From NCBI RefSeq assembly GCF_022458985.1, contig NC_061778.1, positions 8,449,501 to 8,513,500 of the forward strand: a DNA stretch of 64,000 bases, read 5' to 3'. The DNA is from Mugil cephalus (Eukaryota > Chordata > Actinopteri > Mugiliformes > Mugilidae). The translations under genes and the position numbers were made by a program. The notes beneath the pieces were generated by a model. That model worked only from the letters and a program-made list of their open reading frames with translations, did no database searches and was not told the DNA's origin. The number at the start of each line of letters is the position of its first letter. Position 1 is the first letter of the stretch. Shown piece by piece: positions 1 to 13,359 of this stretch.

Positions 1-2052
1 AGAAAATGGTAATCACCAGGGCCCTACTATGTTATCTGAAGATCATTTGTCAGTCACCAGGGAGACCGGTCTCACATGGGCATAATATGGCAGCAATATT
101 ATTTGCAAATACCGTGTGGAGAGTTGTGACTCCAAGCTTGTTGGTCTCAGTTCAGGGCAAAGAAAACACGGCGCTACAGACAGATTGGCACACATATGTG
201 CAGATGTCAGGCGCTGCGGGAGGGTAGTTAAAGTCTTATGTGAAGAGAGCTAAGTATGAGGCATACCTGAGGTGGAAACGAAGACGTATGTGGTTTTCCA
301 GCTCTTGAAACTAAATACTTGCAACAGTTCTTCTTCTCATAGTAAATTTAAATTTAGTTCTCCGAGTGCAGGAATTTGCAGATTACTCAACACGCTGACA
401 AATTAAATTTCCAGATTGTTGCACACAATAATGCCTCCATAATCGCACTGCAAACAAAGCTGTCCTTAAATGTCCTCCCTTTTACGCTCCCACTCATTGT
501 GTGGTTGCTGCAGCCCGCTTTAAAAACGTACGAGTCCTTTCAAAGTAATCTGCGCCTTAACCTCAGCGTTTAGTGTCATGCAGAGAGTTGTTACTTTGCA
601 GACGCAGATGCAGCTGCAGAGCGGATCTAATTAAATGCTGTTCCACATTAACAGGATTGAGTGAAACTACAGGTTCCTGCCTGCTCCCCGCCGCCTGTGA
701 GTGGCACTCGTTGTAATGCATACGAGCAGGAACCGGACTTCCTAAAATATACACACATCCCGCCGCCAGGGACAAGCGAAACCGACATCCGTACACTCAG
801 ATGACCGGTCCGCTTTGTGCCACGGGGTGGAACATGGCGGCAATGTTACAGTCGCACAATGGGGAGAGTGGAGGGATCGCCGCGGTGAAGCTGCTTTTCA
901 AGGCTTTAGGTTCTTTATGCCGCTACGAGTGATATCTGGAGGTGTAGCCTGTAATGTCACTCTAAGTGTGATTCTAATTACAGGTGTAGCTCTACCTCAA
1001 CTGTCCGGATTAGACTTAATATATTCGTCTTCGCCTGGAGTCATTTTGTTGTCACTGGGCTTTAGGGCTTAAACCCCATGTAGCTCATGTTTTGCTCCAT
1101 ATGCTGCCAAACACCGAGCAGGAAGCTGTGGTCTGTCAAACACATGGTATATGTGGTGGCCTACAAGTGGCTGGTCTCCCCCAGCAGCTAAATCTGAGCA
1201 CTGAATGCGGGTTTGCTCACAGAGGTGGAAGCATGTCCGACCGAGAGCAGGCCGCGAGCTACATGCTAATTATCAGGCACAATACATGTGACGTGACATC
1301 TGTTTTAACGAGGGCAGCGCAAGACTTTTAAATCTTCTCCAGCCTAAACGGACAGAGAAAAAACTATGACGCTATCTGAGCCGAGAGCCAAGAGATATAA
1401 ACAGCGGGCCGGTGTGCGCGCAAATATGGAGCCCGCTGCACGACAGGCCCTCCTGTTTATGCGCTCGCTCGTGGTTTGTTGAGACGACGGAACAACTGGT
1501 CAAGATCTCGGCAAGAGAAACGGGTTTGCTCGATAATATTTTTAAATTCTGACAGATAGCGCACCGTGAGCGGACCGCACAGCCCTGCTCTCTGCTGCTG
1601 CTGCTGCTGCTCGTCACTCCCGCGCATCTGAAGCTTTACGGAGCTGAAACATTTACTGCTATTTCATGCGATAACGGCCCACTTTAAAACAGCTTGAATT
1701 AAATCCGCCACATCCCGTGGGAGTTATGAATGACGTTACGTGTAATGAAAAGTATGAAAGGCCCAGCAGCATCCCCAAAACTGATCCCATTTATATTTAA
1801 CATAGTGTGAGCATTAGCTTGCACAAAAAAAAAAAAAAAAAAAGTGATTTATGATGTTTGTTACAAGGCAGAGGGCCAGAGGAGAGCGTACACACTGGGA
1901 GCAAACAAATCACACATCATGACTTTTGACACGTCTTGCTTATAGTGTCCTGCATGTTAGCAGACATTGTGTAAATGGTGGGTTTGAGCCGATATTGTTA
2001 ACATCTGTTCTCTTGGAGGGAATACAAGAACGATCCCTCGTGTTATTCCGCC
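1..2052. other. Putative nxn intron 1, left-most part
   Basis: No exon could be supported on either strand. The open frames are short and have no recognisable domains or paired splice sites. A run of about 18 A lies near 1827-1844, and a short CTG/CTGCTG run near 1595-1611. Assignment to nxn intron 1 is an inference from the absence of nxn exon 2 between here and exon 1. Confidence 0.4.
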
Positions 2053-2445
2053 GGGGAATCTAGGGGTGGGAAAAAATACCAATATGGCAATATATCGCAA
2101 TTTTGAATGTCTTAATATCAATTTTAAAAGAAAAAGTCATGTTTTGGGCCAATTGTGAACGACTTCCACACCTCCACCACCACTTTTCTTTGTACAGATG
2201 CAATAAATTGGAAATGCATCATTTGGATTAATCTTGTGTTTTGACTCAATATGTCCAATGAATCATGACTGTCATATAATGTACATATACAACAATATAC
2301 ACCATGTATTTTAAGCTGCATTTAATAGAATATCGCCCAATATTGCAATATCATAATATCACAATAATGTATCATATCGTGACTCAAGTATCCTGATACG
2401 CATCGTATCGTGAAATCCTTGCCAATACTCACCCCTAGTGGAATC
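2053..2445. mobile_element. hAT-like MITE with 8-bp target-site duplication
   Basis: The element proper is 2061-2437 (377 bp). It starts TAGGGGTGGG and ends CACCCCTA, giving short terminal inverted repeats. It is flanked by GGGGAATC (2053-2060) and GTGGAATC (2438-2445), an 8-bp duplication with one mismatch, as expected for hAT superfamily insertion. The interior is AT-rich and full of ATATCG/ATATTG motifs, with no coding capacity, so it is non-autonomous. The transposon call is firm, but the subfamily name is not known. Confidence 0.82.
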
Positions 2446-2729
2446 GCATTCAACAGATTTTCTGCCATTTTGCAGTTTCAACGAGTCTGATATCCTGCTT
2501 TACCAACGTGTATCTGCATCCCAGAGAGATTAAATATGCCAGAACCTGAACAGATCTATACCATGAGATTGGTGCTACAGGACGACATTGGGATATTGAT
2601 GTCTAATAAAAAATAAAACAGTGGAGAGAAAAGAGAAAGGTTCCAGGCAAACATTTACTGTAGGATATATTATTGAATATTTTGGATTTGCCTTCTGGAG
2701 AGAATTAAAGTATTGTTTCCATCTGTCTA

Positions 2730-3095
2730 TCAGGCATTTTGTTTGGAGTTGATGATGATGGCGTTATTTTGGGTTAAAAGGACAAATCCTACTGGATGGT
2801 CAACATCAAACTCATCGTCTGGGGAGATACAAATCTTTGGACCATGATCCTCTTTAATAATCACCACTCTCGATCTTCTATTAGGAGAGACTATTTGGTA
2901 TTTTAACACTGGATCCAGCTTTCTTTTGATTAGTCCTGTTGTGTCTGGCAAGAAATGAGCCTGCAAAGCGTTCCTGCTACATGATCTTGGTTCCCAGAGG
3001 AAGACAACGTCCACTTGTGTGTCTCCTCTGGGTGGTTCGGCACAGTGATCGGCCTGGACTGGTTCTGCTAAGACTGGACCTTTCAGTGGGACACT
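2730..3095 (-). other. Unassigned open frame, about 120 codons, no ATG start
   Basis: The minus strand is open from just after a TAA at 3096-3098 to a TGA at 2730-2732. The deduced peptide has balanced composition and includes DVVFLWEPRS, a basic NRRSRVVIIKED segment, and ISPDDEFDVDHPVGFVLL. It looks more protein-like than neighbouring random frames. I do not recognise the family. It has no ATG near its 5' end, and no splice partners were found. It could be a decayed transposon or retrocopy fragment, an unrecognised exon on the nxn strand, or chance. It is not an nxn exon by sequence. Confidence 0.25.
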
Positions 3096-3098
3096 TTA

Positions 3099-4557
3099 TG
3101 TCTCTCTCCAAGTGAAAAGACGGACCTGACAATGCCACCATTTTATTTTTCCATTTTTAATGAGCTCACAGAAAGGCCTCACTGTTTCAACGTCGAGGTT
3201 CAGTCAGCAATTTTCATACTTCACACAACAAAAACAAACAAACACACAAAAAAAACAACTCTGGCCTTCAATGAAAATTACAGTTGAACACGAAGACAAA
3301 AGGGACACGATGCAAGCTGCTTATATAACTGATTTTCCTCCACGGTCTGTTCCACAGAAATCCAATAACCACTAATTGCTCCTCCAAACATGGACACTTG
3401 GCTCGTAATGACGCCTTTCACACTGTCAGTTTTTTTTTTTTTTTTTTAATGCCTCTACAACTACGACTTGTCTTCAACCCTGTAATGAATTCACAGTGCA
3501 GCGCCCCTCCCTTCTTTCAGATCTTAATGATAAGTGAAGTATTTGCTTAAGATTGCTGAGGGTCTGCGCGGTCATTACAAGCCCACCGGCGCGGTCCCTT
3601 AGCAACAGAGATGTGCAGCCTGACAATGATTTCATGTGCCAGTCTGGTGCAGGAGCTTTGGGCAGCATGCATAATATTAGGTATTTCACAATGTTAATAT
3701 CTGAGTGTTAACACTTTTCTGTCCAACATGCACCTCTCAACAAAGCCAACGGACAGCGTAAATGAATCCGGTCTTGCAGCCACGGATCAGACCCAGTCTG
3801 TACAGCACCATGTTTCCTTTCTCTGGGAAAATCGACTATCTAGAAAAAGGCATTGGGAGGTTTATTCGATTAAATTCAGACAGTTGCTTAATTTCTGCAG
3901 CGCTGTGTTCCATTAGGTCAGCAGTGAGCAGGAGGGGAAAAATAAAGCCGACATCCCGGTCAAAGATCTCTTTCATTGTACTGATGATATCTTAGTCTGA
4001 AGGCGCTTCTCTGATGGGCTAAAGAGATAGCGTAAAGAGGCAGAAAAACACAAACAAGCCCGTCATTAATACAGGATCTTGATTAGCAGATGAACTCTGG
4101 TGTAGAGAATGACTTCCTCTGTGGCTTGGGCTGTGACTCATTTGTGTGTCACTTTGGGCAAATTGTGCTAAACTAATGAAATAATGTAAAGGCCAGTTTA
4201 GATAAGATCTGTGGATTTACTGTTCATATCCTGATACTCTAATTCACTTTCTAACTCCAGCTGGTTCCAGGGCATTATTAGTGCAAGCTGTGAGTTGGGT
4301 TGATTGAGGCATTATGTTGTGAGAAATGTGCCTTAGGGGACCACATCACACACCACCAGCTATGGGTCCTTAGCTAGGTATAACAATATGCTAGCTCTGT
4401 ACTCTTACTACGGCCATCGTGACAGAGGCGAAGAGACACTGGAGAACATTTATGAACGAAACCAAGAGTAAAGGAGGGAAGAAGAGGCCGAACAAACACC
4501 TGTCAGACATTTAGAAATAAACCTTCAGACACCAAACTGATTTCTTGCTGTTGGAGA
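3099..4557. other. Non-coding stretch of nxn intron 1
   Basis: No exon was recognised. There is a run of about 17 T at 3430-3447. Otherwise it is ordinary mixed sequence. Confidence 0.4.
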
Positions 4558-5038
4558 AATCAATAACATTAAAACCCATCTTGTGACAATTCAATGTTCT
4601 GCTGGGAAACTTTTGGACCTGGCGTTCGTGTGGATGTTACTTAGACATGTAGCACCCACCTAGACCAGACCAGATACCCCGACCCCATCGCAATGACACA
4701 TAGCAGCCATCCCCAGCAGGATGCACACACACACACATACAAAAAAAACAGTATAGGAACAACTCGAAAAACAGAACAAGGTCTTGACCTGGTCTCCAAA
4801 TTCACTACATCCCAAACCAAACAAGTGGGATGCACAGGAACAATCCTGATCCACAGAGACCCCTCTCCTCAACCCATAGGACCCGAAGCCCCCACACACT
4901 AACAACATCCTGTTACTAGACACCACAGGACAGCCTCAGGAGGCCCACGTCCACTCTATGATGAGTTGCAACTGTTTAGGAGGCACAAAGGAGACCTACA
5001 CCATATTAGGATGGTGGTCCTAATGTTATGCCTGATCT
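4558..5038 (+). mobile_element. Interspersed repeat, family 'CATAACATTATGACCACC' (copy A)
   Basis: This copy shares blocks with copies at 49690-50118 and 50677-51196. Shared blocks include TGACAATTCA, GCTGGGAAACTTT, CACCTAGACCAGACC, AACCCATAGGACCC, AACATCCTGT, AGACACCACAGGA and a terminal GTGGTC(C/A)TAATGTTATGCC. That terminal motif is common in teleost genomes. A CA-rich stretch (4726-4740) lies inside. It is degenerate and non-coding. Copy A lacks the roughly 180-bp internal segment present in the other two copies. Confidence 0.75.
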
Positions 5039-8000
5039 GTCTAAGCTTGTGACGTTGCATATGTATCTGTGCTTGCAAAGCGGTGGACTCGCGTTCATCA
5101 GTAATCTTCGACAGAGTTCTAGACTTCTTGACAGTGGTGTAAAATATTCTTGAATAATAGGGCTTCACAGATAAATACAGATGTCACTGATAAACACGAC
5201 CGGAGTTTCTGTTTGCACAGTTTAGCAAATGCATTCACACATTTCCTCCTGAAAAATTAAACAAGAGCCACCCGGTGTTTAAACTGTAAACTCTGGTTGA
5301 ACGTTTAACATCGTCTGCAACGCCCAACGTCGGTTTACGATCTAGCTGTAACCGCGACAATGCCGTTTTTAGCCCTAGCTTCCCCACTGAAGGTGTTAGG
5401 AAAGTTTTCCACGTGTGCAGCTAAAAGACATGGCTCCTTTAATCACAGTGAAGTCACAAAGGGAGTGAGCAGTCATTTGAATGGGGACTTTATCAATGGT
5501 AATGGCCCATAGTGGAATAAATCTCTAGAGCAGCTGTGTAGTATTGATGGTTAACAAGCCCTGCCAAGAGATGGCTTTGCATATATTGAGCGGCGCGATG
5601 GGAGCTGATGAGGCGCCGCTCCAGGGCTCAGGTTTGCATTCCTCTACTATATCCAAGCTCCTCCTTACGCATCACCTGAAAAAGCTCAACAATTTCGGCC
5701 TAATCCCTGCTAATAATCACTACATCGGAAAAAGCGAGGCTGGCCGTAAGGGTGCTCGTACACCTATTAGCATTATCCATGCAGCAGCATGTTCTAATTG
5801 TGTGTTTGAAGTGGATTTCTGGAGTGTCACTGCCTTTTCAGGTCCCTCCTCCAGCGTCCGCCAGCTCTCAACGTGAGTGACAACGGCGCTCGTTGTGGCC
5901 CGGGGCAGAGGGCAGGAATCACTCAGCGAGGGCTCAGATGAAAAGGCCGGCAGTTGCACGGTTGGCAAAAGGGCGCAGAGCCAGAGCCGTTGAAGCAGGG
6001 GTTGACTTTCTAAGCGGCATCGTTTTAAGTCCCCACAGCGAGCAGCACATCAGCTGTCCGGGGGCAGTCAGCCGCCAAAGCCTCAAACCGAGCTCCATCC
6101 CCCAGTCCACTGGCTCCCCGGCGCCCTGCATTGATCTACAATTACCACCCGTCACTTGCAATTCCATTGAAGAAAAAAGGCCGTTTAATGCATAAAGGGA
6201 TAAATGGGTGAATAATTACATTTTTAATCAAGCTGAAAGAATTTCTTTAACAATAAAACAGGGGAGGGCCACAACCGGAGATGGGATCTGCGTATTTGGC
6301 TGGGAAAGAAAAGCTCCTCAGACCCCCCTGAGTGATGAGAAGCTCAAACTACATAAAGATATTTAACCTTAAAAGCTTCCGTGCTGCCAATAAATATCCA
6401 CTTGAGAGTATCTCAGTTGAGTCAATACAGATGAAACAAAGGGAAACCTGCAAAATGGCCTCCGCAGAACGGCAACAAAGAGGAAAAAAGGAACGTGATG
6501 AAATGTTTCTTGAAAAGCGAGAGAACAAAGCGCCTCAACTCTGTGTTTTTCCTCTTTTTCTTCCTCTCGGCTTCCTGCTGGTCTCCATGGCCTCCATGTC
6601 GAGATTCCATGTTGAACAGAGCGATATCAAAGGCGGTTATAAACAATGCATGACGAGCACACTGCATCCTGTACTGGAGGCTACAGTGTGTTGTTGGCCT
6701 TGAGACACCAAAAAAAAAAAAAAACCCTAATAAATAAACACTAGGAAGGAGTGGAGCTGCAGCTCTGGACTTGATTATTGCGTTGAACATGACATCTGCC
6801 ACCAAGGTGCTCAGATGAAATAGTAATGTGAACAAAAGCTGCCTCCATGCCGCTGAGGAATCGAGCCAACATCATCATCGTCCTCTGGTGTCTGCGCCCA
6901 GGTTTCAGCTAAATATTTCAATGGGATTAAAGATGAATTCAAACTCCCACATGCTGCTTTGTAATATTTCCAAACACTCGAACTTGAGGGAGGTCTAGAC
7001 TCAGCGGCGGATGTTGACGACACAGCGGGGTGCCTGCCCATGGAGGGAGCTCGCTGCAGAGAAGATGGGGGAGTTGCGGGGATGTAAAGGGGATTACGAG
7101 GGGCCAGCGGCGAGGGGGCCATTGTTGGAGCCTGAGAAAGTGTGCGGGAAGAGTGGCACACACTCTGGAAAGAAACTCTCAACTCTGGCCTTCCTGATAA
7201 AAAACAGGAAACTGGGAAATTCGGGTCTGCACGAGGAAAGCCCATAAGCTCATGAGCACTTTAATACTCACGTCTCGGTGTGTACACAGAAAAATATATG
7301 AAGATGGGAAATCTGCACATTATGTTGAGCATAAAAAGTGTGTATATAATAATTATAATACATGCAACATTGGCGTATGTAGCTGGCTCAGTGTAATTTT
7401 GACCATTATCCATTTTTTTCTGCAGCTGCATTTGACAGCCTGAGCTGACTGAGAGCTGCTCATCTGGGAAATAGCCAGGCAGGAGGACGTTACTGAGAGG
7501 CAAAACCGACCACGTCTGTAAATGTAATTATCAAGAAGACCTTGAGCGTGGGGGCCGTGAACGATGAACATGTGCGGCTATTAGAGCAACAGAAATTTGT
7601 GAAAAGACAGAACACAGTAGCTGGAATGAACTCTTCACAGAAGACGAGTCGGGTAAGACGCTATTCGGATTTCATTATGGGCTGTGCTTCAACTGACACA
7701 GAGAAAGAAATGGCTCCGAATGCAATTGAATAATTTAATTGAACCAGTCGGGCAATCGTGTTGCACTTGAGCCCATGTGATTTCTGCGGTGGGGCATAGT
7801 CAGTTCACGACAGAGCGACTCCAGACCGACTCCAGACCGACTTTCTACCTCAAACGTTTTTGTGGGTGGAAGAATTAGCGTCGGCTTCCAGGCTAACACA
7901 CTTTTGTTGTTATTGCACATTAAACCCCTTCACACATGAACACCATCTACCAACTCCTTGATTGTCCCACATGAGATATTTATGTTCTTTTCAGATTTTC

Positions 8001-8121
8001 TAACCAGTTTCACAAGGTTGGGGCACAGCTGGAAAAATGTGCTACCACTTTCTGAGCAACATTTGAACCGTGAGGACAGTTGCTTGCTTGTGTTACCAGG
8101 GAATTGCCAAATCAGATCAAA

Positions 8122-8155
<34 letters not shown>

Positions 8156-8865
8156 TCCTGCTGTTGAAGTAATTTATCTGGATTTATGATTTTCTCATGG
8201 TGCATTCCTGAATATAGTCTGTTCTCTTATTCTGGACCAAAGCAGAAAAGTCCTGGTTTGAATGAAGTTCCTAAAGTGGCTGAAGGAAGCAGGGTCAGGT
8301 CGCCGATGTCAAACTTTGGGTGGCTGTGGCTCATTAGCTGGGAGTTGCACATGCAAGGGCTGTTTTGGAAGGGACTGAACACATCATGGCAGAAACACAA
8401 TTTAGCCTGAACACCCACATCGAAGAGCTGATCTGATTGACGGCATTTCCAGAGAGTTCGAGAGAGTTCAGACACCTCCCACCCCAAGACAGGCAAGATG
8501 ACGTTCAACCAAAGAAGCCTCGAACACACCTTTAATGTCTAATGCAACACACAAGAAGAGGAAGTACAGGCTGGTTAGTCTCAGATACGAGATGAATATG
8601 TAGAAGATAGGAATATGTCCATTGATGCATTGGTTCCGATGCCTGAACCAAACTAAAATGGGAAACACAGCCCCTGTGGAAGAGAAGAATCTGGTATATT
8701 TGAAATCATAATACCAATTAAGTACTTAGCGGTTTGGTCCGTGCATATTAAAGTTGAATAACGCTAGAGCTCTTCTGCAAAAAAAAAAAAAAGAAAGAGC
8801 CACCTGTGAAGGGGATGTTTGTTTGGTCCACACATGTTCAGACTTGTTCAAATGAAGCTTACAAA
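5039..8865. other. nxn intron 1, no gene recognised
   Basis: No supported exon. Several long open frames overlap on both strands at 5540-7250, but none has recognisable domains or matched splice sites. An A run lies at about 6710-6724, and a CA repeat lies at 8122-8153. A TAATTACA/TTTTTAATCA-rich patch near 6180-6260 resembles a conserved enhancer, though that is only an impression. Confidence 0.4.
8122..8153. repeat. (CA)n microsatellite
   Basis: About 16 uninterrupted CA units, read directly. It is probably length-polymorphic. Confidence 0.95.
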
Positions 8866-9660
8866 CTAGAGATCAACCGATATGGATTTTTTATGGCCGA
8901 TTTTTCTTTACATCAGCATTGGCCGATAGCCGATATGTGCTGCTGACTTTTCTGAACTAATATTTGGAGCCAATACTGTTTTCTCTCCCTTCCTTCATTT
9001 ACATGATAAAAATGATACAGTGCTAACAAATTTTACAAGTCTCAATTTAACCAAAAACATAAACATTTATTGAACTGAAAGAATATTTAACGCTCTAATG
9101 CATACAAGAGGTCCTTCTCAGCCAAGTATGTGTATCTTATAGGCAGTATTAGTCTTGCACCTTGGCTTTAATATCAACTCATATTTCTACCAAAAGCTTA
9201 ACAAACCGATACCAGTAAAAAATCTTCTACAAACAGACCAATGGCACCAGAGTTCAGTTTCATTAACCTTCACTCCTTTATTATTTTAAGCTCAACCCTA
9301 GTTCCACATTAAGTCATAAATGGGGAAATTCTTGCTCAAGGGCCAAAAAGAAAAGGACAAACAATAAAAATGACTAAAAAAAACACACAAAAAGAAACTA
9401 TATCTAAGGCATAAATCTGAGGAAACCTGACCCACTTTGCTCATCCTGTTCTTTTTGTGTTGGATGGGAAGAGGATACTGCTGTGGGGGTGGAGTCTGTG
9501 AAATAGCAACATAACGACCTGGTGTGAGCAAGTTTGTGTCCGAGCCTCCCAGGGGGACAATAAATCTTCTGAGCGGTCCTGTCCACACTTAAGTGTCTGT
9601 TACTGCTCAGTGTCACACTCTGTGCCCATTAAATTTTAACTGTATTTACTTTCCAAAATG
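8866..9660. mobile_element. Probable degenerate hAT-type element (GAGATCAACCGATATGG end)
   Basis: The left end, AGAGATCAACCGATATGG, followed by repeated GGCCGAT/CCGATA motifs, matches a well-known fish hAT/MITE terminus. The matching right terminus was not found, so the copy is probably 3'-truncated. The right boundary is a guess based on AT-rich, CCGATACC-containing sequence and a terminal-like patch near 9640-9700. No transposase frame remains. Confidence 0.5.
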
Positions 9661-12600
9661 GCTACAGAGAGCAGCAAATTGCTGCTCCGTAGTTACGGCT
9701 CCACTTGGTACACACAAAAAAAATAAATAAAATAAAATAAAAAATCTCAGCACTACATTGCGCGCTTTGAAATTCTTTCAACAGCAAAGGAAACAGCTGC
9801 AGTTGTATGGTGTTGACTGTGCTAGCACACTGCAGTAATTATTTCAGTCCTCGTGCTGGCATCCTCCTACAGCTGCTCGCACTTCACCACTGGCAAACAC
9901 AAAAGCAGGCCCAGGATCGCGGTTGAAGCCTCGCTCTTGTTTCTTGTCTCCCGATCTGTTAATTCGCTGCCAAGTACACAAACTGCACTAACCGTCGCCT
10001 GCACCGCTAAACCCCGAAACCGCCAGCATATTTCTTTCTGGCATCTACATAAACAGTCTGAGGCTGGAAACAGATTCCCACCGTCGAGATTGGGAAGTGT
10101 TATCTGCGTGTTTGCATAATGAGTGCAAACACGCTGCTATAAGTGTGTTATTGTGCGGCATAAATGCCGCACAAAATCACAAGTCGCAATCATAATCAGC
10201 GTGGAGATATCAAAGGCGGCATCAAAAGCATGATAATCTGGGGATTTTTTTTGAATATTTCGGCACGTAATGGCTGCAATTTGAAGATCAAAGATAGAGC
10301 GAATCATTGATAACACATCATTTCCTTCCTTCTTTTCTTCTCCGACTTTAAGCTACGGAAATCAGGTTGCAGGGTCGTCTCTCTCTCTCGCCTGGATTGT
10401 TCAGATTTCCTGTGGGTGATACCACAAAACATGAAATCGTCAAGAATGAGGAGGCAACCTAATTGGGGGATGATTCTAGGACGGCAGGTCTGCCTTTCAA
10501 GGCCAAAATAACTCAAGGGTCTCGGAGGAGACGGGAAGCTGAATGCATGAATGAAGAGCAGAATAAGACGACCGTCGACGGACGTGAAATAATGGTGTGA
10601 AATAATGGAGATGAGAGCAACTTAGCTGAGCCGGAATAAAATCAGGGGTACCTGTACGACGCACCTTAAAATATTTAGTGTGCTCCTTCTCGTTTTGTTT
10701 TGTCAAGTCACGATAAAAACACACGCACCCCGAAAGACCCCGTTCCGAGAAACCCCGCCTAATAAAATTAAAAGGGCGGAGTGCGGCGCGCCCGTTCCTC
10801 AAAAATGGCACCTAACCGACCGCAAACAACACGCAATCTGTTATCTTTAGCCGTGAACTTCCATAAACCTCTCGGCTTTTCCGCGGAAACATTCGGAGCT
10901 TTGAGGCCCCTGCCAGATATTTAACTTGGCTCTGCTTTCAGTCCCCGAGAAGGACAAAGGAAGAACATCATAACAGTGGACAAGAAACCATGAAAAAAAA
11001 AAAAAAAAACTACACTTCCCTTCTTAAAAACCTTTATTTTCAAAACATTATACATTGTTCTTTACTGTTGACAAATCCTTTACTCCTAATTTATGGGAAA
11101 GTTACAAAAAACAAAAAGAGAGAGACCACCAATAATAGTGTGTTAGCAAGACTGATGACTGTCAAATGCAGCCTTGATATTTAGTGATTATGCTGTGATG
11201 CCAGTAATTACAGGGGGTAATTACAGTATACATTATGTACATATCTCCAACCCGCTGGTGGGTTCCTGCCCAGATTATTTCTCTCACCACAACAAAGTCA
11301 GGAGGATTCCTCACACTCCATCAGCAGCTCAAGCTTTGAGAATTCCAGCCGAGGAAAAGCAGCGTTTCATTAAGTACCTGTGAGATTTTTTGACAGCCTC
11401 GCAGAGTGTTTTAATACATTTTATGGATTTCCGCCCCCCCCTTTTTTTGAGTGTATTTTTGGACAAGTTTTCTATCTGCGCTCCATCTCCGGCGCTCGGA
11501 CAGCGAACACCTGGAGCAACAAAAGGAGCGAGGGGAAGGGATGGAGTGATGAAGATGCCTTTGTTTCTCAAGGGGTTCGGCCACACAGAGAAGTCTGTGG
11601 ACGGGACAGAAATGATTCCACATGTGTGGTTTTCAGTTACAAAGAGCGACTCTCTCTGCACAAAGGACACCGTACTCGGGGGGTTTATTCGCACCAGAAT
11701 AAACCCTTGTAACGACAACTCTTTAGTTTTATTCTCCCTCGTTTAGTCTTTAAAAACACAAGTGCATACCTCTGGCTCTTGCCGCTGCTCCATAATTATA
11801 TGATAGATGAAAAGAGAGGGAAGATGAATAGGTATAGGCCTTGGCAGGGACGCTCACATTCCTGAAATGAAACCTTCACTTTCTGCTTCAGTTCGTCAGC
11901 TTTGCGAGTTCCTGCGGGGGACTGTATGAATCCAAACAGTGTGCTATTGATGCAGCTACACTACAGATATTTAATGACCTCAGTGTTATCATACGTCCTC
12001 CTTCAGGAAGAAAGAAAGAGGGGGGGATCGACTGACCGCAACACAGGCCGAGGTTGCCGGAGTGGAACCTGCTACCTTTGGACTTAAAGGGCACACCTGC
12101 TGCTTCTAAAAGCGGCAGCGCTGTCAAACGAGCAGGTGGTGAGTGACATGCGGGGAGGGAACTGTGGAGCAGGGGGACGGTGTTTGCTCTGCGTTTACCC
12201 ACTTCCACACTCACAGGATCTCCTGACTCACCGTGACACCTCGCAGGCCACAAGTCACATGAGCCGAATCGGCCCCACTTAGAAGTCTGCACGCTCCCTC
12301 ATTCAAAGAGACTCTAAAAACGACGGCGCGAGCTGCATTACATTTTAATAGGTGTCTTCTGGTCAATGGCTTTAACCTTGGACAACAATGCAGGTCTTGT
12401 GCGCTAATGCCGTGGCTCTTTTATCTCTATGTTTAAGTTAAATAGTGCTTCTATTGAAGTCAAAAGATAGAATCGCTCCTGACGCCAGACCGAACCAAGT
12501 ACGCGTCCATTCCTATTTGAAGCCCTCGTTAATCGAATAATAAAAAAGTGATATGTGGGTGGAAACCTGAAACTTACAAATAAACTGTAGAAAAGGCATA

Positions 12601-13342
12601 TTTTCATTTCACATCAGTTAGACGGGTTTGGCTGAAATTCAGATGCCGACTCGCAGCCAAATCAAATACGGTGAGCCGCGCGCGTGGAATCATGGTCCTC
12701 CGTGAGGATCTTTTTTTTGTTTCAGAGATTTCCGTTCAACTCATATCTCGAAGCGGGAGAAATGGGTCCTTGCGATATGATACAAGCGAATGTGCGGTAG
12801 TTTTCAAGTGGAAGACTAAACAAAAAATCAGATAAGAATGTCCGCTTTGGCTCATTCGTTCAAATACCTCTGAACCATTACTAATATCACCGACATGATG
12901 CTGCATTTAAAACAGAGCCTGCAGAGATTAAAAAAAAAAAAAAACCTTGGAGGCCGACACACTCAACAATGCCAGCTCATCAAATTCCTGCAGTGTGGTC
13001 AGCAAAAACAAACAAGGTGCTAAATCCAAACCCTGAAACGAGTCTAGCTGCTCCTGTTTCAGCTTGTTCTTCGGGATATACCGTGACGTGAAGGCGCGCC
13101 AGAGCCTGACGTTCAGCTCCCCATAAATGTAAGCACACTTCAAGGAAACGCAAGGCTGCAGACCACGACAACTGTGATTGGTCTGAGAGGCATTTGTTGG
13201 CCAACGTTCCTCAGTGGACACGGATAGAAAATTCACCTTCCTTCGGCCTCAGTTAGTTCAGAGGTCGTCTGATCTATCTTATCTACTAGGAGTAAAATAA
13301 CAGTTGCTTAACCTCCACTACCTCCAGCTCCAAGATGAGTGA

Positions 13343-13359
13343 CCCTAACCCTAACCCAA
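13343..13359. repeat. Short telomere-like tract
   Basis: Two CCCTAA units and a partial third (ACCCTAACCCTAACCC) are seen. It is too short to be more than a trace of interstitial telomeric repeat or chance. Confidence 0.6.

Noticed and set aside
5544..7250. Series of 60-144 codon frames that might be exons of a gene
   Set aside because: No consistent strand, no phase-matched splice sites, no recognisable domain.
11329..11746. Overlapping frames on both strands of 110-129 codons
   Set aside because: Several frames are open at once, none with a recognisable protein signature, so it is more likely stop-poor DNA than a gene.
13343..13359. Interstitial telomere or chromosome-fusion site
   Set aside because: Under three repeat units, which is too short to support the idea.
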